Shown: piece after piece, positions 22,241 to 32,254 of the stretch
Position numbering within the stretch: position 1 is the first letter of the stretch
Layout of the letters: each line of letters starts with the position of its first letter
Source: Tilletia caries
Lineage: Eukaryota; Basidiomycota; Exobasidiomycetes; Tilletiales; Tilletiaceae
NCBI GenBank assembly: GCA_032718865.1
Contig: JALUTQ010000041.1
Span: 248,001-312,000 of the forward strand
Reading direction: 5' to 3'
DNA length: 64,000 nt
Made by a program: the position numbers and the translations under genes
Notes under the pieces: model-generated
The model's database searches: none
What the model was told of the DNA's origin: nothing
What the model saw: the letters and a program-made list of their open reading frames with translations, nothing else

Positions 22241-23479
22241 GGTCACATGACCAATTAATTTAAACTCCGATCCTTTCTTCTTTTTTCGTGATAGGCCTAA
22301 AGTAGCGCGGCTCCGCATTCGAAGAACACTCCTCTACTTCCTCAACTCCGTTTACCACTTTGCTCCGCAGCCTGCATCTTGCAAAACACTTCTCTACTCC
22401 TCTTCGTTTACAGCTTCATTCCGCCGTTCCACCCTGAGGATGCCAAACAACTCCGACGGGCCGGCACGGCCGTATGGTCTCCGCGACCCATCCGCAATCA
22501 AGAGGCCGACCCTTGCTGGCGAGATGCCAGCCACGCAAGAATCTGCTGCATCTTCCTTATCTCCTTCAACAGCTGCGCCCGTTTCGACTAGCACAGCCAC
22601 CACTTCGAATCCTCCCACCAATCCGGAGGTCGGTCAAGTTTCCGGCGTTCCGTCCCACAAGAAGCTTCCCGCGCGTCCACCTCAGGTCGAAGCGGTTTCA
22701 TCCTCCTCCTCTCGACCAAAGGCCCGTCTCCTCAAGCCTGGACAACCAGACCGTAATCTGGATCCTTTTCTGCCCAGGACTGTCCGAGTCGAGCGAGTGG
22801 AGGCGTCATCGGATTCGGAGGCAGAGGCGGCGCTCAGTCCTGAGCAGCTTCGTGCGAGCATCAAGAAAGCGGCTAAGATTGGCAAGGGCAAATCAAAGCA
22901 GAAGGCGGGAACCGCAGCCGCCAAGCGCACCACCAGCAAGAAGGCCGACTTGGCTTCTGAATCGGAGTTCGACGATCTCACGGACGACGAAGCTGCTACA
23001 CCTCCATCCGCTCAGAATCCAAAGGAAAAGAGCACGGTTCCTCCTAAGTCTGTCTCCGTCTCTATCGATCTCACTGGAGACAGCCAGGAGCAGCTCTCGG
23101 ATAAAACCATTTCTCCCACCAAAGGCACAGCGTCGCCAACAAAAGCATCAAACACTTCCAACAAGTCGTCCATCAAAGGCAAAGCTAAGGAGGAGCCAAA
23201 ACGTACTCGCAGAGACCCGTCCCCGGAGAAGGCACTCGGTGAGTATCTTGGCCGTTTCCTCTTCGCAATACTGCGGAGTACTTGGATAACACATTGCTGA
23301 AACTCCTTTCTTTCCTGACTTTCTTCAGAAGCAGCAAAGAAATCTTGGAGACTAGCACTGGAGGCAGTGGAGCAAGACGCTATTGCGGAGTCGAAGAGTG
23401 GAGGGTGGGGCGGAAGACGCCGTCAAACGTATACATCTTCTCAGGTCTCGGCAACTTTGTTCACTTCCTATACTTTGTA

Positions 23480-23925
23480 ACTTGGAAGTGAAAACTAGTA
23501 GTGAAACTTTCACTATACTTTGGCTTCTGAGCCGTCGAAAAACAGATAGTGAACTTTCACTTTGGCCGGGCCGGGAAAGTGAAGAAAGTATGGAGATAGT
23601 GAGGTTTGTCTTCATGTTAAACTTGGAGTCACTTTTTATCACTATTAGTGCTGCCAAGTTAACGTAGTCACTTGTAAGTATCTATCCAGTCAAGAAAGTC
23701 ACTAATAGTTTACTACCCAGTTACTATCAAGACTTTATAATCTTGATATCCGATTATGATTTACTGGTATTTTTTGGTCAGCTTTCGTTAATGTCATGCT
23801 TTTTGAAGCCCTTTACGTTTACTTACCTACGATCTGCGTCCAAATCTGTCTGAGACTCCTCATTTCACATCACTTTGTGAAACTTTTGCAACTATCTTCA
23901 TTCTTCACTACCTAGTGACTTGGCA
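23480..23925. other. Non-coding AT-rich stretch inside the hAT gene
   Basis: Contains repeated TAGTGAAA and TTTCACTAT words related to those in the insert at 23934-24115. It could be a further decayed insertion or a large intron; the exon border upstream is not clear. Confidence 0.4.
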
Positions 23926-23933
23926 GAGCTCTG

Positions 23934-24115
23934 ATGAAAAAAATCAGGGACACCCGCGGTCTACTATGCAGCCGGCACGGTCGCAAAAAGCCCTCAAACT
24001 AGTAGTCACTATCTCAACTTTTCATAACTAAACTATACTTTGTCGGCCGGCTGAGAACTTCACTTTCACTTTCACTATACTTTGTCCGAAAAATCGCTCA
24101 CTATCTTTACTTGCC
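23934..24115. mobile_element. 182-bp non-autonomous insert with 8-bp TSD GAGCTCTG
   Basis: GAGCTCTG occurs at 23926-23933 and 24116-24123. Without the 182 bp between them and one copy of the repeat, the transposase frame reads directly from LAEL into CIFYKEP, which confirms the insertion. A related copy lies at 4240-4390. Terminal inverted repeats are not obvious; the 8-bp duplication suggests hAT-type mobilisation. Confidence 0.7.
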
Positions 24116-26379
24116 GAGCTCTGCATCTTCTACAAGGAACCCATTCTTGCGGAGCATCCCACCAACTCAGCAAAGGGGCAAGGAATCGGCTTCTTGTGCA
24201 CGGGCTGCTGCGCCGAGTCTCAGCTGGTCTGGCGTCCCTTCTCCGACAGCTCCACGAGTAACTTACGCGCTCATATCTCCACCAAGGCATCTCTCTCAAC
24301 CCGAGTCAACCTCAGCAAAGCTCAACAGACAGGACCCATGGACGCCTTCATGGTCAAGAAGAACCCGCATGGAGCACCTGTTCTTCACATCACGGCCGCC
24401 GAAGCGAGGCAGATTGCCGTGGAGTGGGTCACCTCCTCTTCTCGACCGCTCAGTATTGTCGAAGACTCCGGTTTCTCCAGACTGCTCAGTCCCGAAGTCA
24501 GGGCGATCATGCCTGGTCGGAAGGTTGTCGGAGACGACGTTGTCCGAATCTACAACGGAATGCAGGATGTGATCAGAGGCCGACTCGCAGCTGTCACTGG
24601 CTGTTTCCATCTCGCCTTGGACGTGTGGACGAGCAAGAACGGCAACTCAATCCTCGGTATCACAGTCAACTACCAGGAGAAGGGCGAGGCAAAGCGGCAC
24701 CTACTCGATATGCTTCCTTTTCTCGCTGCGCATGACTCCAAGAACATGAGCAAGGCAGTGTACCAGGCCATCCAACGCGTCGGGATTAACGATCGGATCT
24801 GGAACATCGTTACGGATAACGCCTCCGAGAACTCCGCAATGCTCCCTTTGCTCTCCGGAATGGGTGGGATGCCTCGATTCCGCGGTAAGGCATCGCAAGT
24901 TCGATGCATGGCACATGTGTGCAACCTGGTCAGCCAGGCGGTCGCCAACACGTTCATCAAAGCTGCGACCTCCGTCGAGGTCAAGAAGAAGCAAGCACCA
25001 ATTGAGGACTCGACGGAGGAGGAGGAAGCTGAGGGTGGTGCTGGAGCAGGTCTTGCGGAGTCGGAGTACGCCAGTGGCTCTGACGAGGAGGAGGGTAGCG
25101 AGCGGGAGGAAGGCGCGGAGTCAGACGACGAGGAGGAGTCGGACGACGTTCTCGATGAGCCCGACGAAGCCATATCTACTGCTGTTTGCGCAGACTTGGC
25201 CGCTAACCAGGACGACGAGGCGGAACTCCGCCAGATCCACTCCGGTCCCAGAACACACCCTCGCTCTTTGAACACTCCGAACACTCCGGCAAGCGGTCCG
25301 CTTGAATTGTCCAGCTCGGAATGCTCTACTCCGCAGATCACGACCACCGCAGCGGAGGAAGAGGAGCAGGAATTGCGCAACGGAGAAGTCGGCCTTCAGA
25401 TCAAGAAGCTTGCTTGGCTCAGCAAAAAGATTCACTATTCTCCCTCCGCACGGCGCAAGTGGAAACGGGAGTGCCGCAAGTTCGCCGTCAAGAAGCCTTG
25501 GACGCTCCTCCGCGATGTCGCCACACGATGGGACTCGACGCAGCGCATGATTGCTCGCGGAGTCGACCTGTGGAAAGCCGTCATCTCCTTCACCGAGAAT
25601 AATCTAGGCATTGTGGACGAGAAGCACCGTCTTCGGCGAACGGACAAGGCAACTTCGAAAACCTTCTCGCCATCCTCACTCCCATGGCAAAGGCTACGGA
25701 GAAGTTCATCGTTCAAGGTCAGGCCAATGATTGGCGAGGTCGTCGGTATGTTTGAACGCCTCGACACTATCTTCAGCAACATCGAGACGGATCCGAGGCG
25801 ACCAGTGGCATGGAGGGAGGCGGCTGAGCGGGGATGTCTGCAGAGCGCATACAGATGTTCCAGGCAATCATCGGGTGTCTAAACTGGTTGGTACAAGCAT
25901 CCCGACCAGACATAGCATACGCCGTCGCCACATTGGCGAGACATTGCAAGAACCCCGGTCCAATCCATTTCGGAGTCGTCAAAAGGGTCATGCGTTACCT
26001 TGTTGCTACAGCCGACTACAAGTTCCGTATTGCCGCCCATTCCATCAACGACGTTACCGCCTACTCCGACGCTGATTTCGGAGGAGACTTTTCCGCTAAG
26101 TCAACCTCTGGCTACAGCGTATCTGTGCACGGTGCGACGGTGGCATGGGGCGCGAAGCTTCATCCTTGATCGCTGATTCTACCGCCCAGGCCGAGCTTAT
26201 TGCCGTCTGGCAGACGACTCGGGAAGTTCTCGCCCTGCGCCACTTCCTCGAGGATCTCGGTCTGCGGACACCTGACTCTGGTCCAGCATCCATCATATAC
26301 TGCGACAATCAGCCGGCTCTCCATATCATCACCAACCCCGTCGCCAATGGCCTCACACGCCATATGGAACGGAAGTACC

Positions 26380-26459
26380 TGTTGGATATATGCATCATCC
26401 ATGACACTTGGGTCGAGACTGGTCTCACCTTTTAGTATAGTGGTAGAATGTTCACAACA
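26380..26459 (+). repeat. Family-B 5' LTR (80 bp)
   Basis: Starts TGTTGGATAT and ends TTCACAACA; identical to 31973-32052. Contains TAGTATAGTGG (26433-26443), a full match to the Pol III A-box consensus TRGYNNARNGG. Confidence 0.95.
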
Positions 26460-26474
26460 GATTAAGAGTCTGAC
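26460..26474 (+). promoter_or_regulatory. Primer-binding site, tRNA-Lys(CUU) half-tRNA type
   Basis: GATTAAGAGTCTGAC abuts the LTR. Its reverse complement carries CAGACTCTTAATC, the anticodon arm of eukaryotic tRNA-Lys(CUU); the next bases (AGCTCT) also match the D-stem side. The same site follows the LTRs at 31778, 38396 (minus) and 47019 (minus). Confidence 0.8.
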
Positions 26475-26989
26475 TAGCTCTGCTCCTTTCTTCCCTCTGC
26501 TCCTGTCCTTGGACTTTCTTCTCGTCCTCGACCTCGTCTTCATCGACTTCGACTTTCGACCTTGTCCTCACGAATCGCTGGTTCTCCACGATTGCTGTCG
26601 GTTTTCCGCTTGCCGCTGGTTCTCCGCCGCCTGCCGACCTACCACCCTGTTTTTCGGTGCTGCTTCTGGTCCTCCTCGCACACCTCGATCTTCGATCACA
26701 CCTTGTTGGTCCTCCCAAGACGGATCCAAGGTTTTCTTCAAGCATCCAAGGCCCGAGCAAGATTTGCCTTTTTCGGCTTTCTCTCTTCGTTCTTGTGCCC
26801 TCGCTGGTCTCGACCTCCTCGACCGCGACTTCAAGAGCCTTTCTTCTGCTCTGCGTCGCCTTCGATCTCGTCCTGCGGTCTCTGCGTTCTCGCTCCCGCC
26901 TCGTCCTCGACTCTCCAGTCTTCTCGACCTCCGATCCTCTTCTTTCTTCGGCCCTCGGTCTTCTTCCTTCTCTGCCTCTCTTTTTCGGC

Positions 26990-29900
26990 ATGGACGACAC
27001 CAACTCCTCCGCCATCTCCGGCATTCCTGCCCTCGTCGGCCTCGAAAACTTCTTCGCCTGGCGAGAGGCAATCGAGCCCGTCTTCAACGGCATCCGCGCG
27101 TTCGACATGGTCCGCGGCGTCGAGACTCGAGACTCAGCCAACTCTGCCGCCAAACGCCACCTCCACCGATGTGCGCCTGTCCGAGTCCTGGAAGGACAGG
27201 GACGCCAAGGCCATGTCCTACCTCCGCAAGACGGTCAGCGGGGCCCTCAAGGCCATGATTCGAGACCTCTCCTCGTCCGCCGACATGTGGTCCCTCCTCG
27301 CCAGTCTTCACGACTTGGGTTCCTCGGATCATCGGAGCGCCATCAACCGCAAGATGGCGAACCTCTTTCTCGACGAGGGCGGAGACATGGTCCAGCACCT
27401 CAACTCCTACATGGAGCTGGTGGCTGAGGCGAGCGCGGCGGGTCTTCCTTGGGGCACGGAGGACAAAGACAAGTGCGACCGTTTCCTCGACACCCTTCCT
27501 CATTCGCTCAGGGTTGTTAGGACGGAGTGGCGGCAGCTTCCGAAGGACGAGCGGACCTTTTTGCAGCTCGTCCGGGTCTACAACGAGGAGAACGCTTCTC
27601 AGAAGCACACGGCGGAGCGCAGCGCCAACGCCATGGCAATGGCCGCTGCCAGCCAACATCTCCACATCGCCATCAAGGGCGTGGCAAACAAGGCCCGCTC
27701 CGGCAAGTCCTCTTCGGGTGGCGGCAAGAAGAAGTCTTCTTCTTCGCCTTCTTCTTCTCAGGCGACCTCCGGCAGCAGCAAGGGCAAGGGCAACAGCAAC
27801 GGCAACAGCAAGCGTCTGCTCTGCTACGGCTGTGGTGCTCGCGACCACGAACGTCCTGACTGTCCAGTCGCGAGCCACCTTCTTCCCGGCAATGGTCCGA
27901 TCTGCTGGACATGCCACAAGCAAGGCCACGTCAAGTCCGAGTGTCCCAAGTCGACTTCGTCGTCCGGAAAGGCTGCCGCCGCCCTCGAGTCTTATCCAGA
28001 CGCCGACGAGATGCTCGCAGCCATGTTTGAGCCCTCCGTTCTTGCCGCCTCCACGACGTCGACCTTGATTCCCTTCATGATCGACTCTGGTGCATCACAG
28101 CACATTGTCGACCGACCCGAGCTGCTCCTCAACTCTCGGAAAGCGGACAAGACCTTGACCTTCAAGACGGTTGGCTCCAAGCAGGCATCCGACCACATCG
28201 GCGATGTCACTGGACTTCTTCCCTCCGGCCGCCGCGTCACTTTCCTGGACGTTGTGCTTCTCCCCGGCGCCGGAGTCAACTTGCTTTCGGAGGAACTGCT
28301 GCGCGAGCGTGGCTGGATCAAAGTCATCGACGAGGATGACAACGCCCACCTCCAGCACAAGGACAACGCCTCTTGGCGCATGCCTTTGACCAAGCGTGGT
28401 CGAGCTCGATGGCTGCTGTTACACGTCGACCTTGCGGCCTCCACATCGTCTCCCTCAGCGATGCTGGCACCAATGCAACCCGCTCAGCGCGATCCCGCTC
28501 TCGAGGTTCACATTCGCCTCGGTCACTTGGGCTTCAGCACCATCAAGAAGCTCGTCCGTTCGGGTCATCTTCCTCCCATTCCTGGACTGAACGATGCCAC
28601 GCCTTGGTGCGATAGCTGCGAAGCTACCAAGGCTACCCGTCGACCTTTCAACGACGCGCCTCTCCACGCGAGTTCTCCGCTGGAGATCATCCTCACGGAT
28701 GTTGGCGGTCCCTTGGTGACTTGTTTTGGCGGTTTCCAGTACTACGCGACCTTCATTGACGAGTACACGGACTACACCAAGGTCGACTTACTCCGCTCCA
28801 AGGCCGAGGTTTTTCGCTCGCCTTGTTGAGTTCGTCAAGGTAGCCGAACGGACTTTCGGCACCAAGGTGCAAGTCATTCGCACCGACGGCGGCGGCGAGT
28901 ACGTCAACAAGCACATGTCCACCTGGACTGCTTCTCAGGGCATCCTCCACCACATCACAACGCCCCACACCCCGGAACTCAACGGTGTGGCTGAGCGCAA
29001 GAATCGTACCCTCAAGGAGATGACCGCCGCCATGCTTCACAGCAGCGGCCTCCCGGTTCAATGGTGGGGACATGCGATTTTATTCGCTGCGGTGTTGCTC
29101 ATGAAGGTCACCTTCGTCAAAGACGGTCGGACGGTTTGGGAGTGGGTACACAAGCGCAAACCCTCCCTCGGCAAGACTCGAGCATTCGGTTCTCCATGCT
29201 GGGTTCATATTCCCGCCGCTAACCGCACCAAGTTGGACCTCACCACTCCCAAGGCCTGGAAGGGACGTTTGGTCAGCTGGCCGACACAGCGCAGCGGCTG
29301 GGGGGTGCACAACGAGACCACGGGCAAGATTGTCTTTTCCCGCAACGTCTCTTTCGGCCCCAAGCTCTCGTCCAAGGTCACCGAGGTCTCCGAGCCTTCC
29401 AACATCGTCCAGCTGGACGTGGAGCCTGGTGATCCCGGTTTCCTCGAGTACGATGAGGAAGACATTTCCGACGATGACGCGGAGCCAGGTCCCGACGCCA
29501 ATAATGTCGAACTTCCTCCTCGTGGCCGCAAACGCCCTGAGCCCGAGGGGGGGTGAATCATGTGCCCGGCAACAGTCCTGCCGTGGCCGATCGACCTCAA
29601 GGCATTCGCCGGCTTCCTGCGCGCGCTGGCCGCGGTCAACGTTCGTCTGCTTTTCGGGACACGTACGCAGCGTTCATGCAGGAGTCGGAGGGGTTTCTTT
29701 GCAAGATTGCCCTCGTCGACGACGACCCCACAAGCTACGGCGACGCTATGTCGAGTCCTGAGCGTCAGCAGTGGGCCAAGGCTTTCGAAGCGGAGCTGGA
29801 GTCTCTGATCAAGAACGAGACGCTCGAGGAGGTGGTCCTTCCTCCCGGCGCCAAGGTCGTATCGACCAAGTGGGTCTGCAAGACTAAGAGGGACGCAGAC

Positions 29901-31290
29901 GGCAACTACCTCAAGCACAAGGCTCGTCTTGTTGGTCGTGGCTTCACTCAGCGCTATGGCATCGATTACGACGAGACATATGCGCCAGTCGGACGCATGA
30001 CGAGCTTGAGGATCTTCTTTGTCGAAGCTGCGGTCCTGGGACTTATGGTCTGGCAGATGGACGCCGAGACGGCCTTTCTCAACCCCAAGATGGATCGCGT
30101 CCTCTACATCAGCTTTCCCGAGGGTTGGAAGCAGCAAGATCCCAAGGCGACTGGGCTTCTTGTCCGCAAGGGACTCTACGGCTTCAAGCAGTCGGCTCGC
30201 CTCTGGTGGCTCGATGTCGTTTCCAAACTACGAGACCTCGGGTTTGTTCACAGCGACGCCGATTGGGGCATTTTTCGTTCGCGTTGAACCCAACGGCGAC
30301 CGCACGATCGTTTTCGTCTACGTCGACGACTTCCTGATCGCTGCGAAGACTCAGGCCCTCATCGACTCCGTCCGCGAGGGCCTCAAGGCCTCCTACAGAA
30401 TGACTGACATTGGTCTCGTCAGCTCGGTACTTGGAATCAAGGTCCAGCAGCTCAACAACGGCTTCGCCCTCAGCCAAGGTCATTACATCGACACAGTCCT
30501 GGAGCGCTTCAACATGACCAACTGTCGCCCGGAGTCCTCTCCTATGGCGGTCGGCACCAAGCTCGTCCCAGAGGGAGTGCCTTTGACGGACGCCCAGCTT
30601 TTTCCAAGCCCTGATCGGTTGCTTGATGTGGATCGCCCTCTCCACCAGGTCTGACATCAGCTTTGTCGTCAGCGCGCTCTCCCATTTGAATGGCTGCCCG
30701 ACCCAGGCTCATTACCAAGCTTCCCTTCGCGTCCTCCGCCACCTCAAGGCAACGCGAGACTTGGCATTGGTCCTCGCTCCCGCAAGATCGACGGACAGCC
30801 CGAGCTTACTGGCTACTCCGACGCCGACTGGGCCGGAAACGTCGAAGACCGCCGCTCTCAGTCTGGGTACGTCTTTAAGCTGTACGGCGCAACCGTCAGC
30901 TGGGGTTCTCTTCGCCAGCAATGCGTTTCTCTGTCCTCAGTTGAGTCAGAGTACGTCGCCCTCAACGAGGCCGTCAAGGACGCCATCTGGCTTCGTAGAG
31001 CCGTTCTCGCGTACGACCAGACCGCTCCTCGGGCTGTCGGCATTGTCCTGAAGGGCGACAACCAGGGTTCCATCGCCCTTGCACAGAACCCTGGATGGCA
31101 TCGACGCACCAAGCACATCGACCTTCGCTACCACTTCGTCCGCTGGCAAGTTGAAGAAGGTGCGATCAAGCTTGAGTAAGTTGGTACTTCGGATCAAGTG
31201 GCCGACATCTTCACCAAGGCCACTCCGACTCCCGTCCTCGTCAAGCATCGGACCAGTCTTGGTCTGCTCGACCCCGCCAACGTCGTCTGA
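26990..31290 (+). pseudogene. Copia family A gag-pol (plus copy) with several frame lesions
   Basis: Starts MDDTNSSAISGIPAL and ends LDPANVV with TGA at 31288-31290. Gag is followed by two zinc knuckles (CYGCGARDHERPDC and CWTCHKQGHVKSEC), the protease FMIDSGASQHIVD, the integrase (IRLGHLG..CDSCEA, TDVGGP, RTDGGGEY, NGVAERKNRT), RT (WQMDAETAFLN, YGFKQSARLWW, YVDDFLIAA) and RNase H (SDADWAGN, SSVESEYVA, KGDNQGSIAL). Compared with the copy at 42201-46490 it has a 7-bp duplication near 27125, T4 to T5 expansions near 28811, 30272 and 30600, G5 to G7 near 29549, and Tyr TAC to TAA at 31177-31179. It cannot make a full polyprotein. Confidence 0.9.
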
Positions 31291-31335
31291 CGGTCATCAC
31301 TCGACTTCAGCAACCACGCTGCGGTTGAGAGGGAG

Positions 31336-31777
31336 TGTTGAAGATTGCATCTTCATAGCAACCTCCACGTGGTTGTGACCTTTCCACAGTCTTTCCTATA
31401 TAGATGAGACCCTTAGTCTCATTTGTGACTCCACTTCCAGTCTCATCGATTCCTGCGTTTGTGACACGAAATCGTTGCGCAACGATGTGGCACACATTGT
31501 CATTGCGCAATGGCTGTCCTCCCCCTGTACCCACAAAGCTATATAAGCAGGCACTTTCCACCACCACTGTTTCCCCCGCTTCTATTGAAATTCAACACAC
31601 ACGTTCCTGCTTCCACTCTCCCTCGTCACCTCCTCACCTTTGACCTCGTCCTCCTCACCTTTGACCTCGTCCTCCTCATCTTTTACCTTCTCGCCCTCAT
31701 CCTTGACTTCCCCGTCAAAGGTTGCATCCCTGACGTATCTTGAGTAGTCGAGCACTGAGCATCTAGCATTCACAACA
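31336..31777 (+). repeat. Family-A LTR (442 bp, internally deleted)
   Basis: Starts TGTTGAAGATTGC and ends CATTCACAACA, preceded by the purine tract GAGAGGGAG. It lacks about 160 bp present in the LTRs at 41549 and 47020, including the CACCTTG hairpin and the GTAGTACC block. It carries a TATA-like CTATATAAG near 31540. Confidence 0.9.
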
Positions 31778-31972
31778 GATTAAGAGTCTGATCAACTCTG
31801 TCGTGAGTTCGATTCCCAGTACCTCCAGATTTCTTTTCCGACCATTTTGTTGTCGGGTGCTTGTCGGGGTTTCCACAGCACGTGCGCCGGGTACTCCGGG
31901 CCGAAAGAGTCTCACCCCAAGTCCTATGGGGTCTCGCGTCTCAGACCAAAGGGTCATGATGATGAGAGGGAG
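31778..31972 (+). mobile_element. Interior of miniature element B (195 bp)
   Basis: Begins with the GATTAAGAGTCTGA primer-binding site and ends with the purine tract GATGAGAGGGAG before the 3' LTR. No coding frame is present. AGTTCGATTCC at internal positions 29-39 matches the Pol III B-box consensus GGTTCGANTCC at 10 of 11 positions. With two 80-bp LTRs the undisturbed element would be 355 bp, a terminal-repeat retrotransposon in miniature (TRIM). Confidence 0.8.
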
Positions 31973-32052
31973 TGTTGGATATATGCATCATCCATGACAC
32001 TTGGGTCGAGACTGGTCTCACCTTTTAGTATAGTGGTAGAATGTTCACAACA
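31973..32052 (+). repeat. Family-B 3' LTR (80 bp)
   Basis: Identical to 26380-26459 and followed by the GTACC target duplication. Confidence 0.95.
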
Positions 32053-32254
32053 GTACCTGTCTACACGACAGCATCAGGAGCGAGGTATCATCGACGTGAA
32101 GTACGTCAATACCAAATCCAATCCTGCGGACATGTTCACGAAGGGGCTGCCAGCTGCCACCTTCGCCCAACACCGGGAAGCCATCGGTCTGCATCCGCAT
32201 TAGGTGACCTTCACCTCATCGACATCAGCCAGCATCGTCGGTCATGGGTGGGAG

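Larger units (their letters stand above)
21851..25834 (+). mobile_element. hAT transposon, 5' half, split by an inversion
   Basis: The terminus TAGGGCTGGCTTGCGGAGTA at 21851 equals that at 8802. Subterminal repeats follow to about 22240, then the N-terminal and DDE part of a hAT transposase gene, which stops at GCGGGGA (25828-25834) and runs into a copia RNase H region. The partner half is at 8802-13138 on the other strand. Reversing the segment between the two GCGGGGA copies would give one complete hAT gene. Confidence 0.8.
22440..25834 (+). pseudogene. hAT transposase, N-terminal half, fused to copia sequence
   Basis: Exon 1 (22440-23238) starts MPNNSDGPARPYGL and is Ser/Pro/Lys-rich, probably a nuclear DNA-binding tail. 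It ends at a GTGAGT donor, with a CTGAC branch point and an acceptor at 23326. Exon 2 runs EAAKKSWRLALEAVEQDA to about 23470. After non-coding sequence and the insert at 23934-24115 the frame continues LAELCIFYKEPILAEH, then FLCTGC (BED-like zinc finger). The DDE part follows: LDVWTSKNGNSILGITVNY, VTDNASEN, RCMAHVCNLV, a long acidic linker (about 25010-25380), RWDSTQRMI, and VVGMFERLDTIFSNI. Two compensating frameshifts lie at about 25650 and 25725. The gene stops at WREAAERG, where the inversion junction falls. Confidence 0.8.
26380..32052 (+). mobile_element. Composite LTR element: copia family A within miniature family B, TSD GTACC
   Basis: The outer ends are two identical 80-bp family-B LTRs (26380-26459 and 31973-32052) flanked by GTACC (26375-26379 and 32053-32057). 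Directly after the 5' B LTR comes the complete interior of family A (26460-31335), then a family-A LTR (31336-31777), then a 195-bp B interior (31778-31972) with its own primer-binding site and purine tract. Both internal junctions fall in the 23 bp that A and B share at the LTR end and primer-binding site. One outer TSD shows the B element was the integrated unit. Confidence 0.9.
25834..32203 (+). pseudogene. Copia-3 RT end and RNase H, split by a nested element
   Basis: From 25834 the frame reads MSAERIQMFQAIIGCLNWL, then RPDIAYAVATLARH (end of RT) and the RNase H blocks YSDADFGGD and STSGYSVSVHGATVAWG. After a frameshift near 26155 come AQAELIAVW, YCDNQPALH and HMERKYL. At 26379 the composite element is inserted (TSD GTACC). 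The RNase H frame continues at 32058 with STRQHQERGIIDVKYVNTKSNPADMFTK in pieces and ends at a TAG at 32201-32203. The upstream RT part is at 13138-13418 on the minus strand. Confidence 0.8.

Noticed and set aside
31750..31830. A possible tRNA gene across the primer-binding site and the AGTTCGATTCC box.
   Set aside because: The anticodon-like loop is in antisense to tRNA-Lys, and the D- and T-stems do not pair well, so it is not an intact tRNA. It is kept only as Pol III-like boxes of element B.
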